From Mycolicibacterium sp. 018/SC-01/001 (lineage in GTDB: Bacteria > Actinomycetota > Actinomycetes > Mycobacteriales > Mycobacteriaceae): a stretch of 50,632 nt of DNA. Location of the stretch: contig NZ_VKAA01000030.1 in assembly GCF_007096635.1 (NCBI RefSeq), forward strand, positions 1 to 50,632, written 5' to 3'. The notes under the pieces were generated by a model. That model saw only the letters and a program-made list of their open reading frames with translations, did no database searches and was not told the origin of the DNA. Of the stretch, positions 8,741 through 16,635 are shown one piece after another (the stretch's first letter is position 1; each line of letters opens with the position of its first letter). The position numbers and the translations under genes are program-made.

Positions 8741-8803
8741 CGCGAGCAGACGCGACCTCGAGTGAAATAGGGCGCGAAACACTCGAGGTCGCGTCTGCTC
8801 GCG
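8741..8803. terminator. Perfect 24-bp hairpin, terminator-like
   Basis: The arm at 8741-8764 (begins CGCGAGCAGACGCGACC) is the exact reverse complement of 8780-8803; the loop is 15 bases, 8765-8779. It lies 13 bases beyond the stop of the minus-strand gene at 8817, so it could act as a terminator or mRNA 3'-end structure. There is no T-run, as is usual for mycobacterial hairpins. Confidence 0.6.
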
Positions 8804-8816
8804 GGTGGCCGTGACG

Positions 8817-9062
8817 TCAGTGGCTCTGCTGGATCGACCAGCTTGGGGTCGAGTAGCTCTGCTGCGGCCAGTAGTAGTAGCCGTAGCCGACCCGCGGCCA
8901 ACCCACCCAGGGCTGCGCAACGGTGTCGGGCGTCGCGACCATGCTGCCGTCGTCGTTGACGGTCATCGCGGCGCTGGCCGTGCCGGCCAGTCCGAGGGCG
9001 GCGCCGCCGATGATGCCGGCCGAGAGCAAGGGCAGGGCGAGGGCGCGGGCGATCCGGTTCAT
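8817..9062 (-). CDS. Small secreted protein with Tyr/Trp-rich C-terminus
   Basis: 81 aa. A signal peptide is evident: MNRIARALALPLLSAG, a Gly/Ala/Leu core, and a likely cut after GTASA near residue 31. The mature part is about 50 residues, lacks Cys, and ends in an aromatic stretch (WVGWPRVGYGYYYWPQQ). It looks like a conserved mycobacterial exported protein of unknown function. It is transcribed alone on the minus strand, with a long hairpin just past its stop. Confidence 0.75.
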   Translation of the reverse strand: MNRIARALALPLLSAGIIGGAALGLAGTASAAMTVNDDGSMVATPDTVAQPWVGWPRVGYGYYYWPQQSYSTPSWSIQQSH

Positions 9063-9175
9063 GTGAGTCTCCTTGTTCGAGGTGATGACTCAACTCTCGC
9101 CGGCCGGACGGCTCCCGTCTGTCCTGTGATCAGGCGTTATACCGGCGGAACCCGATGTCCCCCGATCGGTGGACA

Positions 9176-9733
9176 TCATCGACGGTCGATGTCGACTCCC
9201 GAGCACAGATCGCTGCAGTCGACGGTGACGACGTCGTCGCGGGAGCGCAGGAACGGTGCCGCACCCTCGTCGCCGTCCAATGTGTCGAGCAGCGCCGGCC
9301 AGTGCTTCCGCGCGATCACGACCGGGTGCCCCGGCCTGCCGGCGTAGCCCGCGCGAGCCAGCCCGGTGCGCCGCGAGGCGGTGAGCACGCGCCGCACGAC
9401 AGCGGCAGTGACGTCGGGCGTGTCGACGGGCAGGAAGACCGCGTGGTCGACCCGTCCGCGATCAGCGTCGCCGAGCGAGAGTAGTCCGGCACGCACCGAT
9501 GCGCTGAGTCCGTCGGCCCAGTCGTGCGCGACGACGGCACGCGCGGGTGCGGGAATGCCGACGCCGTCGACAGCGGCACCGAGCACCACGGCAACGTCGC
9601 GGCAGCCGCCGTCGGCCAGAGCCGCCACCGCTGATGCCAACCACTGGCCAGTGTCAGCAAGCACCTTCGGCATGCCGAAGCGCGTTCCTGCGCCCGCCGC
9701 CAGCACGACGCCGGCATCTGAAAACTGTTTCAC
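9176..9733 (-). CDS. MobA/MocA-like nucleotidyltransferase family protein
   Basis: 185 aa from GTG 9733; an ATG at 9781 would add 16 residues that look less like the family. The N-terminal nucleotide-binding motif LAAGAGTRFGMPK is the signature of the NTP_transf_3 group (molybdenum cofactor cytidylyl- or guanylyltransferases and relatives). Further family features are DWADGLSASVRAGL, the metal-binding LPVDTPDVT, and a Gly/His-containing strand (GYAGRPGHPVVIA). It probably transfers CMP or GMP to a molybdopterin-type cofactor, but no molybdoenzyme gene is adjacent, so the substrate cannot be assigned. It is divergent from the STAS gene. Confidence 0.75.
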   Translation of the reverse strand: MKQFSDAGVVLAAGAGTRFGMPKVLADTGQWLASAVAALADGGCRDVAVVLGAAVDGVGIPAPARAVVAHDWADGLSASVRAGLLSLGDADRGRVDHAVFLPVDTPDVTAAVVRRVLTASRRTGLARAGYAGRPGHPVVIARKHWPALLDTLDGDEGAAPFLRSRDDVVTVDCSDLCSGVDIDRR

Positions 9734-9978
9734 CCCAGACACTTTCGGAACAGACCTGCAACCGATCGGCAAAATTGACATTTACGTCGTGAGCAATTGT
9801 GACCATCCCATTAAAGCCATTGTCCAAGATCGCACATTGCGCGTAAGGTCGACTTCACGGGTTGACCAACCAGCCCTATTTGAGGAAACGTCATCGTCAC
9901 GCGGGTCTGTAATACCCGTGCAGGCTTCATGTTCTCGGCCCCCTTGGCGCGACCACAGAGCGAATTTCATTTCGACTG

Positions 9979-10425
9979 ATGGAGCCGACAGTGGCCGAAA
10001 AACCCGACAGACCGCCGGAGACCACGGCCGACACCGAGGTGTGTCATTCCGCGGAGTTCCAAATCCGGCGACCCCAGCCGTCGACGGCAGTCGTCTCCGC
10101 CCACGGCGAACTCGACGCCGCGAACGGCAACGCGTTCGTCAACTACGCGCTACGAGACAAAAAACAGACTCAGTGGTTGGTCATCGATCTCAGCGGGCTG
10201 AGCTTCTTCGCCACGGCCGGATTCTCGGCGTTGCACACCCTCAACGTGCAGTGCGCCGGCGAGAACATCCGGTGGGCGCTGGTCCCCAGCCTCGCCGTCG
10301 ACCGCCTCCTGCGGTTGTGCGACCCCGATTCCACGCTGCCGATCTGCGTCGACATCGCCACTGCGCTGACGACGGTGCACAGCGACCCCCCGCGGCTACT
10401 GAAGCTGATCTCGCAGCCGCGTTAA
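9979..10425 (+). CDS. STAS-domain protein, anti-sigma-factor-antagonist-like
   Basis: 148 aa. A STAS fold is recognisable from about 45: AVVSAHGELDAANGNAF, then LVIDLSGLSFFATAGFSALH, the segment that in SpoIIAA-type proteins holds the phosphorylated Ser in DSSG. Here it reads A-T-A-G: the usual Ser position is Ala and the preceding residue is Thr. It may bind an anti-sigma factor constitutively, or Thr may be the modified residue. It sits next to sigF on the opposite strand, and the last 30 bases of both genes overlap (10396-10425). A link to the RsbW-SigF switch is likely from context but unproven. Confidence 0.75.
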   Translation: MEPTVAEKPDRPPETTADTEVCHSAEFQIRRPQPSTAVVSAHGELDAANGNAFVNYALRDKKQTQWLVIDLSGLSFFATAGFSALHTLNVQCAGENIRWALVPSLAVDRLLRLCDPDSTLPICVDIATALTTVHSDPPRLLKLISQPR

Positions 10426-11187
10426 CGACTTCGCCAGCAGGCGGGACACGTGCATCTGTGAGATGCCGACCCGTTCGGCGATCTGCGTCTGCGTCATCGA
10501 CTCGAAGAACCGCAGCACCAGCACCGTGCGCTCACGCTCCGGGAGTGCGTCGAGCAGCGGACGCAGCGCCTCGCGATTCTCGATCTGATCGAGGCTCATG
10601 TCGAAGTCACCCAGGGTGTCGGCGATCGCGGGGGCGTCCTCGTTGTTGCCGCTGCCGCCGCTGTCGATCGACAGGGTGTTGTAGGAACTGCCGGCGACGA
10701 GGCCCTCGATCACCTCGTCGCGATCCATCTCGAGTTCGGCCGCCAGCTCGGTGGCCGTCGGGGCGCGACCCAGACGCTGCGAGAGGTCCGCGGTCGCGGC
10801 CCCCAGCCGCAGATGCAGTTCCTTGAGGCGCCGGGGCACTTTGACCGACCAGCTGTTGTCGCGGAAATGGCGGCGGACCTCGCCCATGATCGTCGGCACC
10901 GCGAAGGACACGAAGTCCGATCCGGCGTTGACGTCGAACCGAATCACCGCGTTGACGAGCCCGACGCGCGCGACCTGGACCAGGTCGTCGCGCGGCTCAC
11001 CACGGCCGTCGAAGCGACGGGCGATGTGATCGGCCAGGGGTAGGCAGCGCTCCACGATGGCGTCGCGCTGACGCTGGAATGCCGGGGTGCCCTCCTCGAG
11101 ACCTTCCAGCTTCCGGAACATGGCGACCACGTCCGCATATTCAGAGCTCGATCGTGAGGACGAGCCCTGCGAGGACGACCGCGTCAC
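10396..11187 (-). CDS. sigF: RNA polymerase sigma factor SigF
   Basis: 263 aa from GTG 11187, close to the length of M. tuberculosis SigF (Rv3286c, 261 aa). Sigma-70 group 3 regions are in order: region 2 with LADHIARRFDGRGEPRDDLVQVA and FAVPTIMGEVRRHFRDNSW; region 3 around DLSQRLGRAPTATELA; region 4.2 at the C-terminus with TQTQIAERVGISQMHVSRLL. The start overlaps the rsbW stop by GTGA, so the anti-sigma and sigma factors are translationally coupled. It directs stress and stationary-phase genes with GTTT-N(15-17)-GGGTA promoters; one such promoter lies upstream of rsbW. Confidence 0.95.
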   Translation of the reverse strand: MTRSSSQGSSSRSSSEYADVVAMFRKLEGLEEGTPAFQRQRDAIVERCLPLADHIARRFDGRGEPRDDLVQVARVGLVNAVIRFDVNAGSDFVSFAVPTIMGEVRRHFRDNSWSVKVPRRLKELHLRLGAATADLSQRLGRAPTATELAAELEMDRDEVIEGLVAGSSYNTLSIDSGGSGNNEDAPAIADTLGDFDMSLDQIENREALRPLLDALPERERTVLVLRFFESMTQTQIAERVGISQMHVSRLLAKSLTRLRDQLQ

Positions 11188-11615
11188 TGCAACGAACTCG
11201 CTCGCCTTGTCGTCATCGAGATGCCGAACACCTGGCCTTCCGGCGACTGACCATCGGAGAACGTGGTCACCTCGTCGGTCAGGGAGCTGAGGACATGCCA
11301 GCTGAAGCTGCCGGGGGCAAGGATGTCGGGGCTGTCACAGGTGGTGGAGGCATGCACGACCAGGGCTTCTGGCTGCGGGTCGACGATCAGGAGCAGCGTC
11401 GACTCCGGGACCGCGGACCGAATGAGCCGGGTGCACGCCTCGTCGACGGCCAGCCGAAGATCGGCGACGGCGTCGAAATCGAGATCCTCGAACGTGCCGA
11501 TGGCGGCGACCAGGGTGCGCAGCACCGCCAGGTTCTCCAGCGTTGCTGCAACGCGGAGCTCCACAGACTGAGCGCTGTGCCGCTTCCCGTTGACGTGGCT
11601 CGCGCCCTGCGCCAT
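11184..11615 (-). CDS. rsbW: Anti-sigma-F factor RsbW (UsfX)
   Basis: 143 aa from ATG 11615, chosen for the GGGAGG Shine-Dalgarno just upstream and the match in length to M. tuberculosis UsfX (Rv3287c, 145 aa). The core segment (ENLAVLRTLVAAIG, DLDFDAVADLRLAVDEACTRLI, then PGSFSWHVLSSLTDEV) is the GHKL-type ATPase fold of anti-sigma kinases. It sequesters SigF and is released by STAS-type antagonists. The in-frame upstream extension to 11756 is excluded because it crosses the SigF-type promoter at 11755-11780. Confidence 0.93.
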   Translation of the reverse strand: MAQGASHVNGKRHSAQSVELRVAATLENLAVLRTLVAAIGTFEDLDFDAVADLRLAVDEACTRLIRSAVPESTLLLIVDPQPEALVVHASTTCDSPDILAPGSFSWHVLSSLTDEVTTFSDGQSPEGQVFGISMTTRRASSLQ

Positions 11616-11930
11616 CTGACCTCCCGAAAACTTCCCCGAGAGACTACCCCAGGGCGCGTCTGCGCTACCCATGGGTGCTCCGGCTCGTGTCGATGGGCGC
11701 GGACATGGCCTCGGTGCGCCCTCGACGAACTGTTGCTGACATGGTGTCGAAGCCATACCCCGGCCCCTAATTCTGCAAACTCAGGGCCGAAAAGCGTTGC
11801 GTGAGGGCGCAATTCTGCGGTCAGGTAAATGAGACGCGCGTCACCCGTTTAGCTGCCGAGGCCCGGGGAAGCCCAGGCCGACCGACCGCCGAGTCGGAGC
11901 CAGATGTCGACAACCAGCCGAAAGGTGATC
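11616..11930. other. Divergent regulatory region between rsbW and the csbD-like gene
   Basis: A 315-base interval with no gene. It holds the SigF-type promoter for rsbW-sigF on the minus strand and the upstream region of the CsbD-like gene on the plus strand. The predicted rsbW leader is about 130 bases. Confidence 0.6.
11755..11780 (-). promoter_or_regulatory. SigF-type promoter of rsbW-sigF
   Basis: On the minus strand GTTT (11780-11777) is followed by exactly 16 bases and GGGTAT (11760-11755), an exact match to the mycobacterial SigF consensus. It drives the rsbW-sigF operon and implies autoregulation, as known for usfX-sigF in M. tuberculosis and M. smegmatis. Confidence 0.8.
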
Positions 11931-12167
11931 ATGACTGAGAAGAACAGCGGTCCCGAAGAGGGCATCAAGGGCGTCGTCGAGGACGTCAAAGGCAAGGCCA
12001 AGGAAGCCATCGGTACCGTCGCCGGCCGCGACGACATGGTGCGTGAAGGCGAGGCCCAGCAGGACAAGGCCGAGGCTCAGCGCGACGCGGCGAAGAAGGA
12101 AGCCGAGGCCGAGTCGGCGCGCGCCGGTGCCAAGGCCGCCGAAAAGCGCCAGGAAGCCAACCAGTAG
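11931..12167 (+). CDS. CsbD-family stress protein
   Basis: 78 aa from ATG 11931 with AAAGG seven bases upstream; an in-frame ATG at 11904 is less likely. The N-terminal half matches the CsbD pattern (GIKGVVEDVKGKAKEAIGTVAGRD). The rest is a highly charged Ala/Glu/Lys/Arg helix ending EKRQEANQ. CsbD proteins are general-stress proteins induced by alternative sigma factors, so its place beside sigF is fitting. Its position, divergent from rsbW, is where M. tuberculosis has usfY, but the sequence does not look like UsfY. Biochemical function is unknown for the family. Confidence 0.8.
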   Translation: MTEKNSGPEEGIKGVVEDVKGKAKEAIGTVAGRDDMVREGEAQQDKAEAQRDAAKKEAEAESARAGAKAAEKRQEANQ

Positions 12168-12197
12168 GAGCGCATTTCCAGCGCAGCCGCGACGTGT

Positions 12198-12234
12198 CGA
12201 TGGGCCCGATCGGAATCTCCGGTCGGGCCCATCG
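12198..12234. terminator. Bidirectional terminator hairpin
   Basis: CGATGGGCCCGA (12198-12209) pairs perfectly with TCGGGCCCATCG (12223-12234). After one T-G position the stem continues CGG/CCG around an AATCT loop. It lies between the convergent csbD-like and winged-helix genes and can serve both. There is no T-run. Confidence 0.75.
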
Positions 12235-12258
12235 CTTCATCAACGGTCATGCCCGACG

Positions 12259-12597
12259 TCAGGTCAATGCGTCGATCAACTCCCCCACGGTGTGCGCCGC
12301 TTCCACGGGGTGCCGCATCCGCCCTTCGCGATTCACCGTGTAGCTGTTCCGCCGGCCGACCTTCACCTTGTTGACGTACCCGTCGGCGATGAGGTCGGCG
12401 AGGATCGTCTGCACCGAGCGCTCCGTGATTCCGATCAGCACACTCAATTCCCGCGCGGTCAGCGATCGGCCGTGAGCCAGGCTCAGGAGCACGTGCCCGT
12501 GGTTGGTGAGGAACGTCCACGTCCGTGACGAAGTTGCAACCTGCGGGGCTTCCGCCGGCTGCGGAGTCGCCTTGCCAGGGCTTTTGCGTGACGCCAT
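12259..12597 (-). CDS. Winged helix-turn-helix regulator
   Basis: 112 aa from ATG 12597, with AGGT a few bases upstream. After a ~30-residue Pro/Ala/Lys-rich tail comes a winged-helix domain: TNHGHVLLSLAHGRSLTARE, the recognition helix ITERSVQTILADLIADG, then a wing (KVGRRNSYTVN). It resembles MarR/ArsR-like single-domain repressors, without metal-binding Cys. It is divergent from the dab operon, with about 100 bases between the starts. That interval has two copies of an ATTTGAT(C/G)CACGT repeat at the presumed dab promoter, so it is a reasonable candidate regulator of dabB-dabA. That link is inference. Confidence 0.75.
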   Translation of the reverse strand: MASRKSPGKATPQPAEAPQVATSSRTWTFLTNHGHVLLSLAHGRSLTARELSVLIGITERSVQTILADLIADGYVNKVKVGRRNSYTVNREGRMRHPVEAAHTVGELIDALT

Positions 12598-12635
12598 CGA
12601 CCTGAGCATAGGTGATTCACATGGTCGGGTCCGGC

Positions 12636-12690
12636 ATTTGATCCACGTCACATTTTACGAAGCTTGACACGTGAGATTTGATGCACGTAA
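12636..12690. promoter_or_regulatory. Direct repeats ATTTGATnCACGT, candidate operator of the dab operon
   Basis: ATTTGATCCACGTCA (12636-12650) and ATTTGATGCACGTAA (12676-12690) match at 13 of 15 positions and start 40 bases apart, near four helical turns. One copy is upstream of the TTGACA and the other overlaps the -10, a layout suited to a repressor such as the adjacent winged-helix protein. Confidence 0.45.
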
Positions 12691-12693
12691 TTT
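12664..12693 (+). promoter_or_regulatory. Housekeeping-type promoter of the dab operon, probably leaderless
   Basis: TTGACA (12664-12669), an 18-base spacer and TAATTT (12688-12693, TAnnnT pattern). The start point would fall at about 12700-12701, at the ATG of dabB, implying a leaderless mRNA. No Shine-Dalgarno is seen before that ATG. Confidence 0.45.
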
Positions 12694-12700
12694 GCTTCGT

Positions 12701-14104
12701 ATGTTTGAGACGACCGCGACCCACGCCGCGACGATGCTGATCGTCGTCCCGGCGCTCATGGCACTGGCGACCGCGATCGTCGGACGGCGTGCTCCCCTCG
12801 CCACCGCCCGTCTCGGAACCGCCACTGCCACGGCCGGACTGCTGATCGCCGCCCTCAACGCACCCGCGGCACACGACCACCTCGCCGCCGCCCTGCTCCT
12901 CCTGATCTTCGGAGTGTCCGCCGTCGCACAGGGTTTCGCCGTGCACTACCTGGCCGGCGATGACCGTGCTCCCTGGTTCACCTGTGGCGCACTGCTTCTC
13001 ACGTCTTCCGCCGCTGCGATGGCCACCGCGACCACGATGGTCGGACTCGCCACCGGCTGGACCGCGGTCGGCCTGACCCTGTGCTTCCTGCTGGCCACGT
13101 ATCGGGAACTGCCCGCCGCCCGCGACGGCGTCCGACGCACCCTGGTGGCCTTCGCGATCGGTGACGGCGCGCTGTGGATCGCCGTCGCGCTGCACGAATT
13201 CGCCGGTGACGCAACACGACCCTTGATCGCGGTGCTCATCGTCGTCGCAGCGCTCTCGCGGTCGGCCCAGATCCCCTTCCACCGCTGGCTGCCCGCCACG
13301 CTCGCCGCCCCCACACCGGTGTCTGCACTGCTGCACGCCGGGGTGGTCAACGGCGGGGGCGTGCTCCTGGTCAAACTGGGCGCGCTCAGCACCACCGTGG
13401 CGTCGGGCATCGTCATCGCCACCGGTATCGCGTCGATGGCCTACGGCGCGGTGCTGATGCTCGTCCGGCCCGATATCAAAGGCGCCCTGGCATATTCGAC
13501 GATGGCCCAGATGGGCTTCATGATGGTGACCTGCGGACTGGGCCTGTGGGCCGCGGCGGTGATCCACCTGATCGGCCACGGCTTCTACAAGGCGACGCTG
13601 TTCCTGTCCTCCGGATCGGCGATCGCGCGACACCGCCGTCACCACGTGCTCGCTCCACCCCGGGAGCTGTCCTGGCCGCGACGTTGGATCGTGGCAGCCA
13701 CCGCGATACTGCTGCCGCCGCTCACGCTCGCCGCCGGTGTCGCGCTCATGCCGAGCTGGCAGCACGGCCACGCCTCCGAACTCGCCCTCCTCGTCTTCGC
13801 CTGGGTGACCGGATCGACCGCGCTCCTGGGTTGGCTGCGCCGCCAGCCCACGACGGGTGGTTTCGTCAGCGCGGTCCTGCTGCTGACCCCCGCCGCGATC
13901 GCCTACGTCGCGGTGGTCGGCGCGGTCAGCCGATACCTGCACCCCGCCCTGCCGGCACCGACGACGTCACCGGCGACGGTGTGGGCGGTGATCGCCGCCG
14001 CACTGATCGTCCTGGCAGTCATCGCCAGCGTGCGCCGCTCGCCCCGGCTCTACACCCACGCGCTGTCCGCCGGAACCCTTCACCCGACAGGAGCCCTTCG
14101 ATGA
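12701..14104 (+). CDS. dabB: DabB-like NADH-quinone oxidoreductase L-family membrane protein (inorganic carbon uptake)
   Basis: 467 aa from ATG 12701; an in-frame GTG at 12671 is the alternative. It is very hydrophobic, with about 13 predicted membrane helices. It shows the NuoL/MrpA core signature: AQIPFHRWLPATLAAPTPVSALLHAGVVNGGG, then YSTMAQMGF and HLIGHGFYKATLFL, with the Lys and His residues of the proton path. It is not part of a complex I or Mrp cluster. Instead it overlaps a DUF2309 (DabA) gene by ATGA, the arrangement of DAB inorganic-carbon pumps in which a proton-translocating subunit energises CO2 hydration to bicarbonate. The membrane location is certain; DAB function is inferred from the partner. 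Confidence 0.85.
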   Translation: MFETTATHAATMLIVVPALMALATAIVGRRAPLATARLGTATATAGLLIAALNAPAAHDHLAAALLLLIFGVSAVAQGFAVHYLAGDDRAPWFTCGALLLTSSAAAMATATTMVGLATGWTAVGLTLCFLLATYRELPAARDGVRRTLVAFAIGDGALWIAVALHEFAGDATRPLIAVLIVVAALSRSAQIPFHRWLPATLAAPTPVSALLHAGVVNGGGVLLVKLGALSTTVASGIVIATGIASMAYGAVLMLVRPDIKGALAYSTMAQMGFMMVTCGLGLWAAAVIHLIGHGFYKATLFLSSGSAIARHRRHHVLAPPRELSWPRRWIVAATAILLPPLTLAAGVALMPSWQHGHASELALLVFAWVTGSTALLGWLRRQPTTGGFVSAVLLLTPAAIAYVAVVGAVSRYLHPALPAPTTSPATVWAVIAAALIVLAVIASVRRSPRLYTHALSAGTLHPTGALR

Positions 14105-16635
14105 CCACCGCCGTCGCCTCCCGGCGCGCCCAGCTCCGCACCGACATCCGCCTGGCCGCCCGCGCCCTGCCCACCCACTATCCGCTCGGCACCTTCATCG
14201 CGGTCAATCCGTTGGCGGGCCTCCAGACCATGCCGTTCGAGCAGGCCGTGCGTCGCGCGAGTGACGTGTACGGCATGAGCGGCACGCTGACGGAGGACCT
14301 GTTCCGAGCGTTCTACCGCCAGGGCCGCATCACCGACGCCGACCTCGACGCCGTCCTGATGCGGCGCCACCCCAACCTGGCCGACGAGCCGGAACTGGAG
14401 CTGGCCGGGCGCACGATGACCGCGATCGAGCTGCTTCGGGCCGATCTGCTGCACGGCGAATCCGCTCCGGAACCGGTGCGCCGCTTCACCACCCACGCCG
14501 AGCGCGTCTCGGCACGGATCGCCGCCGACATCGACGCCCGCGCCGCCACCTGGTGCGCCGCGTTCCTCGGCGGCGGGAACTGGCCGATGCCGGGCCGCGA
14601 CAAGGGTTTCTACCTCGCGTGGCGCGAGCTGGTCCGCACGGAACGCTCGCTGAGCCGTGCGGTGCGCCGGCGGCTGCGCGCCCTCCCCGACCGCGCCGAG
14701 GACGCCGTCCTGGCCGGGCTCGACGCGCTCGGTGTCGGCGAGGACGACCGGATCACCTACCTCCAGGCGCATCTGACCCGCCTGCCGGGGTGGGCCGCCC
14801 ACATCCAATGGGGTGCCGACCGCGCGGCCGGCATCGACCTGCTCCAGTACCTGGCGATGCGGTTGAGCTACGAGGCTGCATTCCTACCGGATCCCGCCTC
14901 CGTCCCCGCCGCCGAGCCGCGCCGGCCCGCGATCCCGACCGCACGCGAGCGCGTGACCACGCTGCTGGCCGCGACCACCGGTGTCACCGTCGCGGAGAGC
15001 GAACTGACCGCGGCAGCGCGGATCCTGGCCGCGATGCCGGTGGCGGCCCGGGCGATGGTGTGGCAGCAGGCTTTCGAGGGCCACTACCAGGACGGGCTGC
15101 TCACGGCACTGGCCGGCACACCGTCCCTCCCGCGCCGCACGGCGCACACGCAGCTGGTCACGTGCATCGACACCCGCTCGGAAGGGTTGCGGCGTCACCT
15201 CGAAAGCCGCGGCGGATACGCGACTTTCGGCTTCGCCGGCTTCTTCGCCGTCGCGATCCGTTTCACGGGACTGCTGGGCGGCGACGCGGCCGATCTGTGC
15301 CCGGTCCTGGTCTCCCCGAACCACGACGTCGACGAGCGTGCCGCGGCCGACCCGGCGCGACTGATCCGCGGCGCCACGGGACTGGCGGCTGCCGAAACCG
15401 CGTTCCACACGGCCAAGCAGTCGCTGACAGGTCCCTTCACGCTCGCCGAGGCGGCGGGGTGGCTCGCCGCGCCGCTGGCGGCAGCGAAGACCGCGGCGCC
15501 GGCTGCCGTCGGCACGCTCCGGCACCGCCTCCGCGACCTCGTCGCCCCTCCGGCACCGACCGTGCTGGCGATCAAGGACATGCCACTGGCCGAACGAGTG
15601 CTGTTCGCGCAGACGGTCCTTCAGTCCATCGGTCTGGTACGCGACTTCGGCCGGCTGCTCGTGCTCTGCGGCCACCACAGCACGACGGAGAACAACCCGT
15701 ACCAGGCGTCGCTGGACTGCGGCGCCTGCGGCGGGCAGGGCGGCGGACCCAACGCCCGGACCGCAGCGTTGATCCTCAACGATCCCGCCGTGCGCGACGA
15801 GCTGCGCGGCACCGGTATCGACATGCCCGCCGACACCCTGGTCGTCGCCGCGGTGCACGACACCGCCACCGACCGCGTCACGGTGCTCGATCCCCACCTG
15901 ATCCCGGGCAGCCATCGTGCCGACATCGCCCGGCTGGAGGCCGATCTCGGCGCCGCGGGCGATGCGCTGGCCGCCGAACGCTGCGCCGATCTCCCCGGGG
16001 CGCCGCGCCGACGCTCGACGGGCAAGGCGACACGCCACGTCGCCGCGCGCTCGCTGGACTGGGCGCAGGTGTACCCCGAATGGGGCTTGGCGGGTAACGC
16101 CGCGTTCATCATCTCCCCGCGCGATGTGAGCGCCGGAATCGACTTGCAGCGCAGGGTTTTCCTGCACTCCTACGACGCGGACGTCGACGCGGACGGCACC
16201 GCGCTGGAGACGATCATGACCGCGCCACTGGTGGTCGCGCAGTGGATCAACTGCCAGTACTACTTCTCGACGGTGGCGCCGGATGCGTTCGGCGCCGGGA
16301 GCAAGACGATCCACAACGTCGTCGGCGACGCCGGAGTGATCTCCGGGCACGTCGGCGATCTGCGCCTCGGTCTGCCGCGCCAGTCGGTCCGGTTCGGCGA
16401 CAAGCTGATTCACGAGCCGCAACGGCTGCTGGCGGTGATCCAGGCCCCGCTGGACCGCATCGACACGATCATCGACCGCAATCCGTCCCTGCGGCAGCTG
16501 TTCGACAACGACTGGGTCAGCATCGCCGCACGCGAAAGCATCCACGACAGCTGGCACCGGCGCACCCGAAGTGGTTGGCGCAGTTGGCGTGACATCCGTG
16601 ACACCACCACCGAAGACAAGGAGATGATGCTGTGA
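14101..16635 (+). CDS. dabA: DabA-like (DUF2309/YbcC) inorganic carbon transporter subunit
   Basis: 844 aa from ATG 14101, overlapping dabB by four bases. The predicted zinc site is intact: Cys355 and Asp357 in LVTCIDTRSEG (a beta-carbonic-anhydrase-like CxDxR loop), His525 in LCGHHS and Cys540 in LDCGACGGQGGG. The H-to-C spacing of 15 equals that of the characterised Halothiobacillus DabA (C351, D353, H524, C539, from memory). The N-terminus (LPTHYPLGTFIAVNPLAGL) is also typical. DabA is a cytoplasmic, membrane-associated partner of DabB that hydrates CO2 in one direction. In a heterotroph the bicarbonate could feed carboxylases such as AccA3. Full length, no damage seen. Confidence 0.9.
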   Translation: MTTAVASRRAQLRTDIRLAARALPTHYPLGTFIAVNPLAGLQTMPFEQAVRRASDVYGMSGTLTEDLFRAFYRQGRITDADLDAVLMRRHPNLADEPELELAGRTMTAIELLRADLLHGESAPEPVRRFTTHAERVSARIAADIDARAATWCAAFLGGGNWPMPGRDKGFYLAWRELVRTERSLSRAVRRRLRALPDRAEDAVLAGLDALGVGEDDRITYLQAHLTRLPGWAAHIQWGADRAAGIDLLQYLAMRLSYEAAFLPDPASVPAAEPRRPAIPTARERVTTLLAATTGVTVAESELTAAARILAAMPVAARAMVWQQAFEGHYQDGLLTALAGTPSLPRRTAHTQLVTCIDTRSEGLRRHLESRGGYATFGFAGFFAVAIRFTGLLGGDAADLCPVLVSPNHDVDERAAADPARLIRGATGLAAAETAFHTAKQSLTGPFTLAEAAGWLAAPLAAAKTAAPAAVGTLRHRLRDLVAPPAPTVLAIKDMPLAERVLFAQTVLQSIGLVRDFGRLLVLCGHHSTTENNPYQASLDCGACGGQGGGPNARTAALILNDPAVRDELRGTGIDMPADTLVVAAVHDTATDRVTVLDPHLIPGSHRADIARLEADLGAAGDALAAERCADLPGAPRRRSTGKATRHVAARSLDWAQVYPEWGLAGNAAFIISPRDVSAGIDLQRRVFLHSYDADVDADGTALETIMTAPLVVAQWINCQYYFSTVAPDAFGAGSKTIHNVVGDAGVISGHVGDLRLGLPRQSVRFGDKLIHEPQRLLAVIQAPLDRIDTIIDRNPSLRQLFDNDWVSIAARESIHDSWHRRTRSGWRSWRDIRDTTTEDKEMML

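Larger units (their letters stand above)
8507..8816. other. Upstream region of the HExxH operon, with a palindrome and a long hairpin
   Basis: About 310 bases without a supported gene, more AT-rich than the surroundings. It contains a 15-bp palindrome (8546-8560) near the expected promoter of the minus-strand operon, two copies of GTACAGCAAA (8542 and 8710), and a perfect 24-bp hairpin at 8741-8803 next to the end of the small secreted protein gene. Confidence 0.5.

Noticed and set aside
9901..9930. CGGGT/ACCCG inverted repeat upstream of the STAS gene as an operator
   Set aside because: Only five paired bases with an imperfect extension; not distinguishable from background.
11847..11871. 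SigF-type promoter for the CsbD-like gene (GTTT-N15-GGGAAG)
   Set aside because: The -35 fits, but the -10 lacks the GGGTA core, so the match is too weak to list.
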